This document shows positions 47,811 to 58,700 of a stretch of DNA of 64,000 bases, piece after piece (positions within the stretch are counted from its first letter, which is position 1; every line of letters begins with the position of its first letter). Source of the stretch: Physella acuta. Lineage: Eukaryota; Mollusca; Gastropoda; Physidae. The notes beneath the pieces were generated by a model, which saw nothing but the letters and a program-made list of their open reading frames with translations, was not told where the DNA came from and ran no database searches. The stretch is taken from positions 183,957 through 247,956 of the forward strand of contig NW_026732263.1 in the NCBI RefSeq assembly GCF_028476545.1. Direction: 5' to 3'. The translations under genes and the position numbers were made by a program.

Positions 47811-49454
47811 ATGACATGAATTTGGAGAAGCTAGAAGTTCTGATAACATTAGTATCGTCTTAAAGCAACTTCTATTTTCAAACCCTTTAAAGTGTAGTTA
47901 CGCAGGTAACTTTGTTTGTAGCAGGTATGGCGTGTGGGGGGGGGGGGGATTGTAGCTTGCTGACCAAGCCTCGACCAGATGTCAACTGGCAACAACCAGC
48001 TAGCTTTGACACCGTTGACCACAGATCAACCAACCCATTCCCGTAGCGTCCTATTTATCCATGAATGTTGTGTAGCTCAGCCTTGCTAAAGCAGTTTGAA
48101 ATACAGTTCTCTAAAAAGCAAACCGTCTTAACTTTTACACTCTATTTCCATTCAAGATTCGTTAGCCTGAGACATTTAAATAATAGAAAACCCAATAAAT
48201 ATGGCATCCACAACATAGCTTATCTGGCCACCTGTGTACCGTTGGTCAATTTATATTTTTCGGGCATTAAATTATATTAAATTAAATTAAAACGACTATT
48301 TCATTGTATCGAACTTAAAAAGTTAAAATATAGTCAATCATCTTTTTTTCTATTATCATTTGTAAATCATAAACGATACTTCTTTCGTAAGCTTTCATAA
48401 AAATACTGAAATGTATGTTTTGCACATTACCACAATGCAGTACAATAAGCTACCGTTTGTGAAGAGAACACAAGCTGTTAATTGTTTAAGTTGCAATCCG
48501 CTCACTTTGAAAACTTGGGTAATTTAGTAAAACCTTAACGGGAAAGGCTGTTAATTGTTTTAAATTGCAATCTGGTCTCTTTGAAAACTCGAGTAATTCA
48601 GTAAAACCTTAACGGGGAAAATACTCTGGACGCGTTGCCCTATACGCTCGCACTGTAAGACTGGTTCAAAAATCGTTATGGAAAGGTCAAAGCATGTTAG
48701 AAGCGCTCTTCATAGGCGGAGGTTTCTACTTCATATCTATTGGGGTGAACTAATTGACGAAATGTCACGTCACAATGCCGCGATTATAAAGAGAGGTCGT
48801 CTGTGCATGGCGAATCCTCGCTATATTTTCTTTGTGATCAGAGAACAGAAATATTTAAACCTGCACTTATTTGGGCGGTACTGTGGGGGGGGGGGATGGT
48901 AACGAAGAGGGAGGTGAAGATACTGCTATTATTATGAAGAGAGACACGTGTCTGTAATGTCACCGTGACTGTCAGTGACATCTGTGGCGAAATTCTCGTG
49001 TCACGACATCATGACGACAAGAGATTCTTGTGCTAATGAGCACCTCAATGAAACATCTAACACATTCTCATTTATCGGCGGATGTTGTAATGGTTCCCAT
49101 CTAGACGATTTCTTGTGCTAATGAGCACATCAATGAAATATCAAACAAATTCTGACTCATTCATTGGCGGATGTTGCAATGGTTCCCATCTACTCTCTAA
49201 TTCTTGCGCTAACTTTATCAACACGTATGTACAACACCTGCCTAATGTATGTAGTCATTGATGTTTTGATATTTCTTATATCCTTCATTATGTGACAAAT
49301 GGGGGAGAGGAGGGGTGGGTAGAGATAAATGAATTAGTAGATCATGCTTGAAAGTCAGGTAACTCTACGTTTAAACTTACACCACAGGCTAAACAATTTT
49401 CACTTTGGATTATTACAAAACATTTTTTTTCTTGTGGTAAGTAAAAGTTTTTTT
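47811..49454. other. No gene; two small duplications
   Basis: A 78-bp direct duplication at about 48471-48625 (GCTGTTAATTGTTT... AAAACCTTAACGGG) and one of about 105 bp at 49020-49195 (TTCTTGTGCTAATGAGCAC... AATGGTTCCCATCTA). Open frames of 70-75 codons at 48065 and 48678 show nothing recognisable. Confidence 0.6.
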
Positions 49455-49680
49455 TTAATCTGGCGGTCCATGGAACAGATGAATTAGAATTCACCTCTGT
49501 TCACCTCTGAAGAGATAGTGGGTCAGCACTATGCCAAGCCGCCTTTCTTTTCCCAACGTGGGTCAGGTACCCACCAGAGCTGGGTGGGCTCAGGGACGTT
49601 CTGTCTCTAGCCCGGGATTCAAATTAGCAGTCGTGCATGTGGTAAAGGCACATTTCATCCATCGGTTTCCCTCTGTCGGT
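49455..49680 (-). mobile_element. SINE-like interspersed repeat
   Basis: TCTGGCGGTCCATGGAACAG at the left, CCACCAGAGCTGGGTGGGCT in the middle and GCCCGGGATTCAAATTAGCA near the right end. Partial copies lie in SPSB3 introns 1 and 2. A pol III-type origin is inference. Confidence 0.5.
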
Positions 49681-49715
49681 AACACAATCGTCTAATTTTT
49701 ATCACACCGAATTCA

Positions 49716-49955
49716 GTTGTCGCCAACATTACGTATTTTCCCCAATCCCAGGTGTCGCCAACATTTCTTATTTTCCCAATCCCAGGTGTCGCCAACATTT
49801 CTTATTTTCCCAATCCCAGGTGTCGCCAACATTACTTATGTTCCCAATCCCAGGTGTCGCCAACATTACTTATGTTCCCAATCCCAGGTGTCGCCAACAT
49901 TACTTATGTTCCCAATCCCAGGTGTCGCCAACATGACTTATTTTCCCAATCCCAG
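49716..49955 (+). repeat. Acceptor-derived minisatellite, 34-bp unit, 7 copies
   Basis: Unit GTGTCGCCAACATTACTTAT then GTTCCCAATCCCAG. Each unit ends in a full 3' splice-site-like sequence, CCCAATCCCAG, and begins with the first eight bases (GTGTCGCC) of the real exon at 49956. Confidence 0.93.
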
Positions 49956-49964
49956 GTGTCGCCT

Positions 49965-51868
49965 ATGATGCAAACAGTCATAAGATGGCGCCGGCCCTCG
50001 GAGATTGAGTCGACCCGCTACCCAGCAGCCTCCAATCCGTGCAGCTATCTTCTCGGCAACTCCCTCTGTTACATCATTTCCGGCTGTCTGCTGCTGGTCG
50101 TCGGGGTCATCATTACGTCACTCACCTTTCAGAACTTGGACGGCACGAGCAGCGAAAATAAAGAGAGGTAACCCAGAGAATTACCCGCCCACCTCCACCC
50201 CCAGCTGAATGCGCATCTCCAGCCACTTTGTGTTTTGACGTCATTGGAATTTTACATTTAAAATCCTACACATTAGATTATATATATAACGTTAACCAGC
50301 TTGGAATATTCAAGTGGTTCACTTGAATGTTACTCCCCCCCCCCCCCCCCCCCCCCCCCACAAAAAAAAAATCCCACATGTGAAAAGCGTCACGAACAAA
50401 TAATTTTCTTCCTATAGCAAAATGACATTTTCAAGTGTTTACCAACAAGGGGAGACTATTAAACAACTAAACAAATAGTCGCTCCTATGACAGCGTAGTG
50501 GCGTAGCGAGGGGGGGGGGGGTGACACCATTTAGTGGGGGGGGGGGTGACACCAAGGCAAAAAATAGCAAAATATATAGAGAAAAATGATACTTCCACTT
50601 AATTAAGTGATTAATTCGAGTGTTAAATAGTCTTTTAAGAGCAAATTTGACAAATCTCGATAAGGGTGTAAGGGGGGGGGGGGGGGTTGCAAATCGAAAG
50701 TTTGAGGGGGGGGGGGGGTGAAAATCGAAAGTCTGTCCCCGGACGCCGGGAAGGGTCGCTACGCCTCTGGGGGACACACACCATTAAGTGCCGCACCGGG
50801 TGACACCCGACCTCGCTACGCCACTGGACAGCCTTTAATCGTGAGGGGTGGGGCCACAACTATTCTGTGGGCTGTGACCAGTGTCCATCACTTCTAAGAC
50901 AAAAATGTCATAATAAATTTTAGTATTAAAAAATGTGACTGAAAAAAAAAGTAATGTGTAAGTATTTTAAAGAATACAGTCAAAATGTGAATGATTGTAG
51001 GATGTGAATGATTGTAGGATTGAACCTGAGTTGTGTTTGTTGGCGACAGGTACGCTGGCCCAGTGCTGATCGCTGCTGGTGTTCTTGTGATGGCGAGGGG
51101 CGCCCTTAGCCGGCTGTGGCCCAGACGCCAGACCATGTCGGCCCGGCGACGGTCCTTGCTACGTCGCTACATCCGGGAGATCTACAGTAGACCAATTTTT
51201 GCCGTGAGTCGCATCTGTTGCTGTTTTTGTCTCTCAAAGACACCTTGTCAAACTTAAGAACCCCCCCCCCCCCCCCTAAGAAATGTTTCTTTGTAAGATT
51301 TAAGACCCCCTCCTAATACACATTTCTAGGACGAACTTAAGACCCCCCCCCATTAGAAATGTTTCGTCTTAAGACTTAAGACCCCCATAAAATACATTTT
51401 CTCTGTCAGACCCCCACCCCCCTCCCCAATACAATGTATCTAACTACATTCTATTATGACAGGCCTGAACTGAGTCAATTATATTTCCCAACTGAACTTT
51501 CAAATGAGTAGTTTAGTTGTAACCATTATATGTAACCATCATATGTAACACTCCACTGTTAAGTGTTCAAATCTAATCATTCATACGCATGACACATTCA
51601 AACATGCAATCTATTTTTATCACACGGAAGAAAAATTCGTCTTCCCATTAAGAATTAAATCTGTTCCTTCCTGTTATGATTGCATGTACAGGAGCTAATA
51701 TAAACGAGTATAAATTTATGTTCAACTTTTCGTATTCCACCAGTTACAAAACAATTCCACCTTCAGCCTTTGTGATATGGAAGTCTCCGACCTGTATCAT
51801 GTGTCCTCCAGGTAATACTTTCATTGTTGTCAGATAGACTACCATTTTCACTAAATGTAATATATACA

Positions 51869-51941
<73 letters not shown>

Positions 51942-52644
51942 GTAAACCACTAATCCCTTACTTCCCCTTGTGTTTCCCACATAGAACATTTGATCACTTA
52001 CTTCCCCTTGTGTTTCCCCAACCCGAACATTTGATCACTTACTTTCCCTTGTGTTTCCCCAACTCGAACATTTAATCACTTACTTCCCCTTGTGTTTCAC
52101 CAACTCGAACATTCGATCTCTTACTTCCCCTTGTGTTTCCCCAACTCGAACATTTAATCACTTACTTCCCCTTGTGTTTCACCAACCCGAACATTTGATC
52201 ACTTACTTCCCCTTGTGTTTCCCCAACTCGAACATTTAATCACTTACTTCCCCTTGTGTTTCCCCAACCCGAACATTTGATCACTTACTCCCCCTTGTGT
52301 TTCCCCAACCCTAACATTCTATCACTTACTTCCCCTTGTGTTTCCCACATAGAACACGTCTGTACAGCGACGACCCTCCGGCCTACGAGGTTGTCACTAG
52401 CAACCAGTACCTCTACGGCGACACCTTCGTGCACGCCTACACCAACCCGGCCAACGACGTAGAGGAGGAGTACGATGACGAGGACGATGACGTCATCGAG
52501 TCACGAGACACGCCCATCCGCATTGTGATCAGCCCCAACACAGACTCTGAACCCGAGCCCGACCCCCCCACCGAGGACCCCAGTCCGCCGCCCTCCTACG
52601 AGGAGTACATTAAATCTGAGACAATGAAGACAACGAGCTTGTGA
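49965..52644 (+). CDS. Two-pass membrane protein with PPxY motifs, family not identified
   Basis: Exons 49956-50167 (ATG at 49965), 51050-51203, 51744-51811, 52353-52644; GT/AG junctions with matching phases; 238 aa. Residues about 34-55 (ISGCLLLVVGVIITSLTF) and 69-88 (YAGPVLIAAGVLVMARGALS, with Arg84) are two membrane segments joined by a short loop. A basic stretch (RLWPRR, SARRRSLLRR) follows, then a tail with acidic runs, PPAY (150-153) and PPSY (221-224), both WW-domain ligands, and a C-terminal TSL that fits a class I PDZ ligand. This layout resembles TMEM51 or TMEM171/174-type adaptors, but I see no convincing identity. The acidic tail and the PPxY motifs suggest a NEDD4-type ligase partner (inference). 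The frame stays open upstream of the ATG through the repeat, so an upstream coding exon is possible. Minisatellites touch the acceptors of the first and last exons. Confidence 0.8.
50336..50359. repeat. C-run in intron 1 of the membrane-protein gene
   Basis: About 24 uninterrupted C followed by CACAAAAAAAAA. Confidence 0.9.
50497..50826. mobile_element. hAT-like MITE, CAGTGGCGTAG family, copy 2
   Basis: Left end AGTGGCGTAGCGAGG, right end CCTCGCTACGCCACTG. Flanks GACAGCGT (50489-50496) and GACAGCCT (50827-50834) give an 8-bp duplication with one mismatch. The core shares GGTGACACCAAGGCAAAAAA with the copy at 63 kb and GCAAATCGAAAGTTTGAGG with the copy at 31.4 kb. An internal CGCTACGCC at about 50757 suggests one element within another. 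Confidence 0.8.
51257..51430. repeat. Short degenerate repeat in intron 2 of the membrane-protein gene
   Basis: About three units of TTAAGACCCCC plus AGAAATGTTTC, with expanded C runs. A (TA)n tract at about 51877-51937 lies in the next intron. Confidence 0.75.
51952..52352 (+). repeat. Acceptor-derived minisatellite, 41-bp unit, about 9.5 copies
   Basis: Unit AACATTTGATCACTTACTTC plus CCCTTGTGTTTCCCCAACCCG. The outermost copies, 51952-51984 and the real junction at 52352, both read TTTCCCACATAG before AACA. The inner copies read CCAACCCG or CCAACTCG and lack the AG. Confidence 0.93.
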
Positions 52645-52649
52645 ATACA

Positions 52650-52990
52650 GGATTGTGGGGCTTCGTGAGAGTGTGGATTCTTGATTGTGGGACAACATTG
52701 GATTGGGAATACAGGATTGTGGGGCTGTGTGAGATTGTGAGTTCATGATTGGGTACCACATTGAATTGGGAATACAGGATTGTGAATTCTTGATTGTGGG
52801 ACAAAATTGGATTGGGAATAAAGGATTGAGGAACAACGTGGGATTGTGAATTCTCGATTGCGGGATAACGTGGGATTGTGAATATAGGATTGTGTGTTTT
52901 TATGGGATTTGTGAATTCATGACTGTGGGATCAAGTGGAATTGTGAATACCGGATTAAGTAACTGAAAAGGATTGTGAATGTATGATTGC
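52650..52990 (+). repeat. Degenerate minisatellite in the 3' UTR of the membrane-protein gene
   Basis: Starts within ten bases of the stop codon. Units of about 40-48 bp made of GGATTGTGAATTCTTGATTG, TGGGACAACATTGGATTG and GGAATACA. Confidence 0.8.
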
Positions 52991-54176
52991 GTGGGCTTAG
53001 ATCTAATTTTGAATGTAGTACTTTGCGCCTACTTATGACTGTGTATTAGACTTGTGAGGAAATGATTATGGGGTACATGAGTTTTATATAACCACAGCGT
53101 CTACCAGTGATGTTCACCCATATTGTGGACACGCATCAAGCTTAAAACACGTTTAGATGTTCATTTACTTCCATGCTTTACACTGACTGCATGCAAGCAG
53201 TAAAGGATTTTTTTTTTAAAATTACCTATACCTGGGGGGGGGGGGGGAATTTACACTCAAAGAGTGCCTCACCAGAGTTATCCAGCAAGTGAGGGGGACA
53301 CAACATCTGAGGGCGATCTAGAACCAGATGGTGACACAACATCTGAGAGTGACCTAACACTATGTGCGGTTGGGGTGTAAAGTATTAAAAATATAAACAA
53401 AATTCTGCACCTAACATTTTCGCAGTATTACGTTTCTCTGAGGCTAATCTTGTAGTTAATATTTTTCGCTCCGTTTTATTAGAAGTAATTTAAACCACAT
53501 GTATTTTAAATGAGATTTTAAATAGGTGTGATATTTATATCTAAAATTTTATAAGAAATATAGTTGAAAGATTTTTAAAAAAATGTAAATCTGGCAATGT
53601 ACATAAGAGGTGTAAACAAAGATTTAATGTGCTGTTTGGATGTGAAGGATGGTACAAAATTGAGTGTGTTGTCTAAGTGTAGAGGATGGTGCAAAATTAA
53701 GTGTGTCGTGTGAATTGTAAAAAGAAAAGCTGTTTGTTTTTTAAGACACTTGAGTACCTGGTAAAAGCCCTCACCTGTTTTTTTTTTTATAATGTTTGAA
53801 TATTGCACTAAATCGGTGGAACTTTTTTTTCTTAACCATGTGAGTTGTCGGTTTAGTTACATTGATTTTAAATATCTGCTGATTACATGAATTAGACGTT
53901 TATTTTTCCCAACGAGAGGGTTTCCAATAGAGAAAGATGTACTAGTTGGTTGCCCATCTAGGAGAAGCCAAACGTAGATAGTTGGCCTTTGGTGTAGATC
54001 TTTCAGTATTGCTAGCATCGGTCAGCCAGTTCTTATCACATTTCTTGATTCGGAAATTTGCGACCATTTTAGCGATATTTTGCCAAAAATATCTATAATA
54101 CTTTCTCTTGAATTAAAATTTTGTTGATTCTGGGGTTTGGCAAATTAATTTTGTGATGATAGATGTGGAACACAAG
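52991..54176. other. 3' flank of the membrane-protein gene, no exon seen
   Basis: Two short imperfect duplications: GACACAACATCTGAGGGCGA at about 53295-53360 and a GGATGGT plus GTGTG pair at about 53640-53710. A G run lies at 53235-53248. Confidence 0.5.
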
Positions 54177-54400
54177 CAGTGTTTCTTCCAGACTTTTTTC
54201 TCCGGGGGGGGGGGGGGGGGGGGCACTTGAAATTTTCGGGGGGGGGGGGGGGGCGGTAGACTTTCTTCGGGGGGGGGGGGCGGACACTGTTAAAAGTATA
54301 TATTTTCTATATAAATTATATAAATTTCATTTCGTTCGGGGGGGGGGGGGGGGGCGGTAAAATTTTTTCGGGGGCGAAGAGATGCCTGGAAGAAACTCTG
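54177..54400. mobile_element. hAT-like MITE, CAGTGTTTCTTCC family, copy 2
   Basis: Ends CAGTGTTTCTTCCAGAC and GCCTGGAAGAAACTCTG. Exact 8-bp target duplication AACACAAG at 54169-54176 and 54401-54408. The core holds four or five G runs of 10-18 bases around AAGTATATATTTTCTATATA. Confidence 0.92.
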
Positions 54401-55785
54401 AACACAAGCAAAAAACGAATATTGCAAAATGTTTATTCAGTTTCAAAACTTGGGAAATTCATGGAATTTGTAACATTTTTAATCATAAAAAGTTGAAATG
54501 TCAACTTTGATGTATAAAATTCGACATGCCACCTTGGTAAATATAAAAAGCTGAAATGCCACATCGAAAAGCCAAATTTTTAATTACAAAAAAAAGTCAA
54601 AATACCAGCTGTTCAATTGGTTAACATGAAAGCACGTGACAACGCGATAAGAACTTGTTTCTGACTTGTAGATGGTTGTCCAAATCCGCACATATTTTTT
54701 TTTCCATTTTTACCAAGCACCACGTGATTTGCCCTATTATTCTTATAATGATTAAAGCCCTACTTTAATGATATTACCATGCGCACACAATTCTGGGTTG
54801 AACTATTCTTTCTTCAGGCAGGAGCTGGCTCTCGTCTGACCTTTCTGTCATTCTTTTTTTCATTCGTTTTTTTACAAGTGCTTTCGTTTTCATCTTAAAC
54901 ATGTTTTGATAGTATTCACTGGAATTTTATTGTACATGGTTTGATAAAAATCTGTCAATTTTATAAAAGCAGCCAGATGACTTGGACTGGATTTTACCAT
55001 TCACTAAGATGTTCTGGTTTCAGACCGCTTAACTTCTTTAATTATTATTTTTCTAGAGAATCAAGAAATGACTCATCTTACATTTGAACAACTCATTAAA
55101 GCATGCTCTTCTATGTCAATATGTTAGTAAGTTAGAGTCGACGTAGTGTTTAATCACTACTTTAGTATTTTAAAGAATTACTATGCAGATTTCAGTGTGT
55201 TCCGTAATTTAGGACAATACTATAGAAAAGTAGCATTTATATTTCTATCTTATTTTTGAATGTTTTTTTCGATGTACAACTTTTAAATATATTAATACAG
55301 TGATGTAATTTTTAAAATAAATTATTTGTAAATGCACTGTCCATTTTATATTTCATATATTTTATAACTTTCAACAGTTTTGGTCATATTTGTTTCAGAT
55401 TTGTAAACAGTCAATGTAATCATAAGCAAAATCTTCTGGTATTCTACAAAACAATTGATTTATTTTTTTTATTTAATTTGTCAGCATGTCTGTCTGTAGC
55501 TTATGTGTGTACTTTGTCTTTTTGCCATTATAACATACACATTTCAATATTTTAACATTGAATTATGTAATATTATTACACAAACAAAACAAAAAATACC
55601 AAAGAGTAAAGGAAAAAAAGGTTAAAACAATGTAGCCTACACACACGCTGAAGAAATTCCAAACTTACAAGTCTATAAAGTTTTAGACACAAAAAGAGTC
55701 AACAGACAAATACAGTTATAAATTTGATGGATGATTTTTATTAATGGATGTTATTTTTTAAAATAGTAAAACTGGGTAAACACAA
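54401..55785. other. Between two convergent genes, no exon seen
   Basis: AATAAA at about 55315 is a possible far poly(A) site of the + gene. On the - strand AATAAA at 55742-55737 lies 44 bases past the stop of the cysteine-rich gene and supports its last exon. Confidence 0.5.
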
Positions 55786-58700
55786 TCAAAAGTTGGAATG
55801 AAATTTGCCAGTGCTGTCATTTCCATGATTTGCAGGGGCCCGATGGAAGTAATCCACAGAACTTAAAACAGCTGGATGGGAATAGAGAGATACATCAACA
55901 TTCGTTTTGCTTGTGGTTCTATGATGGTTTTTTTTTGTCAACATTCGTTTAGCTTGTGGTACTGTGATTTGTTTGTGGTGATGGTAAGTTTTGATAGGAA
56001 AGTGCTCAACACACTTAAAAATAGAACACCACAGTTATTTTTGAAGCCTTACATTTAAGTCTTTGAGCTCTTATTTTTTTAACATGACCCATAATAATTA
56101 TTTTTTGAATTAACATGAATCCTGAATATTGGTATCAGAATGATGACTTATTGTACACTTTAATCACTCAGTATGTTAAGTTAAATATCGAGTGGAAATT
56201 TAAGGGTCGTTAAATGACGTCACACTTGTAGGCATGAGGATCTCCGTATTTTTTTGACGGTGTCTGATGAGGGGATTCAGTGAGTGTAACGTTACAGTTT
56301 TGCATTATTAAATTGTCATGTTAGAAAACGAATTTTTAGCCGTTATTTCGCAACTTTAGAAAACTGTTATAATAAATTGTGATTGAAATGGATAAAAAAA
56401 ATACTCTACGTTGCCTGAGCTCAGTCAAGATTTTAGAAAAAAATAAAGTTTTAAGAAACATTCAACTGAAATTGGGGAGGGGGTGGTGGTTGTAGGCTCA
56501 GTTGTGAAGTCATTAGAGTTGGTGGGTCTGACTTTTTGTGATGATGTGTGACAGAGGAGGGGGGAGGGTAAGAATTGTTTTTAAAAAACGTGACGTAATT
56601 TATGGATTACGCCTTAGCGAAATAATCAGTGAGTTTTACTTTACCAAGCTTTATGTTTTTTTGCTTGAGAAAAAGAAACGAAGTTTTGTTTACTAAACTC
56701 ACAGTTTAAACATGAATAAACATTTAGCACTTACCTTTTTTTCTTGCCAAAAAACGGTGTAACGGCACACGACGTTTCTTTCATTCTAACCACAGGTATG
56801 TAACAATCGTCAATGTTGATCTGGTAGTGGGGGAAAGAGAAGATAAATGATGAAACTGTCGATGGTTTTTTGGTTTACTGAGTTCATTATTTCTTAGTGT
56901 TAAGAGTGAGTCTATCTACCCATGTCGGGAGAGAGAGTAAGGTCTATTATAGGAATGAGTCACCACCATTACATGGGTTTGATGGAAGTGACCTTGTGGA
57001 AGTGTGAAGCCGAGTGGCCATCTTCCCATGTATAGCATGCTCGGTTTCCCTTCTTCTGAAGGTATTGGAATGGTTTCCTTACCTTCTAGATGTAAAGGAA
57101 TGGGTTCCCTACCTTCTTGAGGTATTGGAATGGTTTCCTTACCTTCTAGATGTAAAGGAATGGGTTCCCTACCTTCTTGGGGCATTGGAATGGGTTCCTT
57201 ATCTTCTAAAGGTAGAGGAATGGATTCCTAACCTTCTAAAGGTACGTGAATGGGATGCTTACCTTCTGAAGGTACTGGAGTCTTTCTTCTTCGTCCTTAA
57301 TTTTAGTGTTGAAAGAGATCCCCTCCAACACAATTAAGTATACGTGTCAACTGATTATGCGCCATTGAGGCCATTGACTCCGATTTCGGCCTGCTTTTCT
57401 TTTTGGATTTACTTCCATAGCCTTTGTCCTTATATGAACAAACTACAAGGCAGCAGTTGTTTGATTTAAGAGTTGTGTCTCCTAGAAGAGTGGCTGTCCC
57501 CAGATAACGAGCCTCATCTGTTCCAAGGTTCGAACTCGAGATTTTTCGGTTTAGCAATCATCAGCTTTACCGACTCGACCACGCCGACCTCCTGGTACTG
57601 AAGTAGATTCCTTACCTTCAGAAGGTACTAGAGTAGATTCCTTACCTTCTGGAGGTACTGGAGTAGATTCCTTACCTTCTAAAGGTACTGGAATAGATTC
57701 CTTACCTTCTGGAGGTACTGGAGTAGATTCCTTACCTTCTAAAGGTACTGGAATAGATTCCTTACCTTCTGGAGGTACTGGAGTAGATTCCTTACCTTCT
57801 GGAGGTACTGGAATAGATTCCTTACCTTCTGAAGGTACTGGAGTAGATTCCTTACCTTCTGAAGGTACTAAAGTAATTCCTTACCTTCTTGAAGGTACTG
57901 GAGTAGTTCCTTACCTTCTGAAGGTACTAAAGTAATTCCTTACCTTCTTGAAGGTACTGGAGTAGTTCCTTACCTTCTGAAGGTACTGGAGTAGATTCCT
58001 TACCTTCTGAAGGTACTGGAGTAGATTCCTTACCTTCTGAAGGTACTAAAGTAATTCCTTACCTTCTTGAAGGTACTGGAGTAGATTCCTTACCTTCTGA
58101 AGGTACTGGAGTAGATTCCTTACCCTCTGAAGGTACTAAAGTAATTCCTTACCTTCTGAAGGTACTGGAGTAGATTCCTTACCTTCTGAAGGTACTGGAG
58201 TAGATTCCTTACCTTCTGAAGGTACTGGAGTAGATTCCTTACCTTCTGAAGGTACTGGAGTAGATTCCTTACCTTCTGGAAGTATTGGAGTAGATTCCTT
58301 ACCTTCTGAAGGTACTGGAGTAGATTCCTTACCTTCTGAAGGTACTGGAGTAGATTCCTTACCCTCTGAAGGTACTAAAGTAATTCCTTACCTTCTGAAG
58401 GTACTGGAGTAGATTCCTTACCTTCTGAAGGTACTAAAGTAATTCCTTACCTTCTGAAGGTACTGGAGTAGATTCCTTACCTTCTGAAGATACTGGAGTA
58501 GATTCCTTACCTTCTGAAGGTACTAAAGTAATTCCTTACCTTCTTGAAGGTACTAAAGTAATTCCTTACCTTCTGGATGTATTTCTTGTATCCCTGGCAC
58601 GTCAGAGAGTCTTGTTTGAGGTTCGTCAAGCTGCCGCCGGTCTGGCACTCAGCAGGTCTCACGTACCTCATACGGTTGGACGCGTCCAGCAGACGACGTG

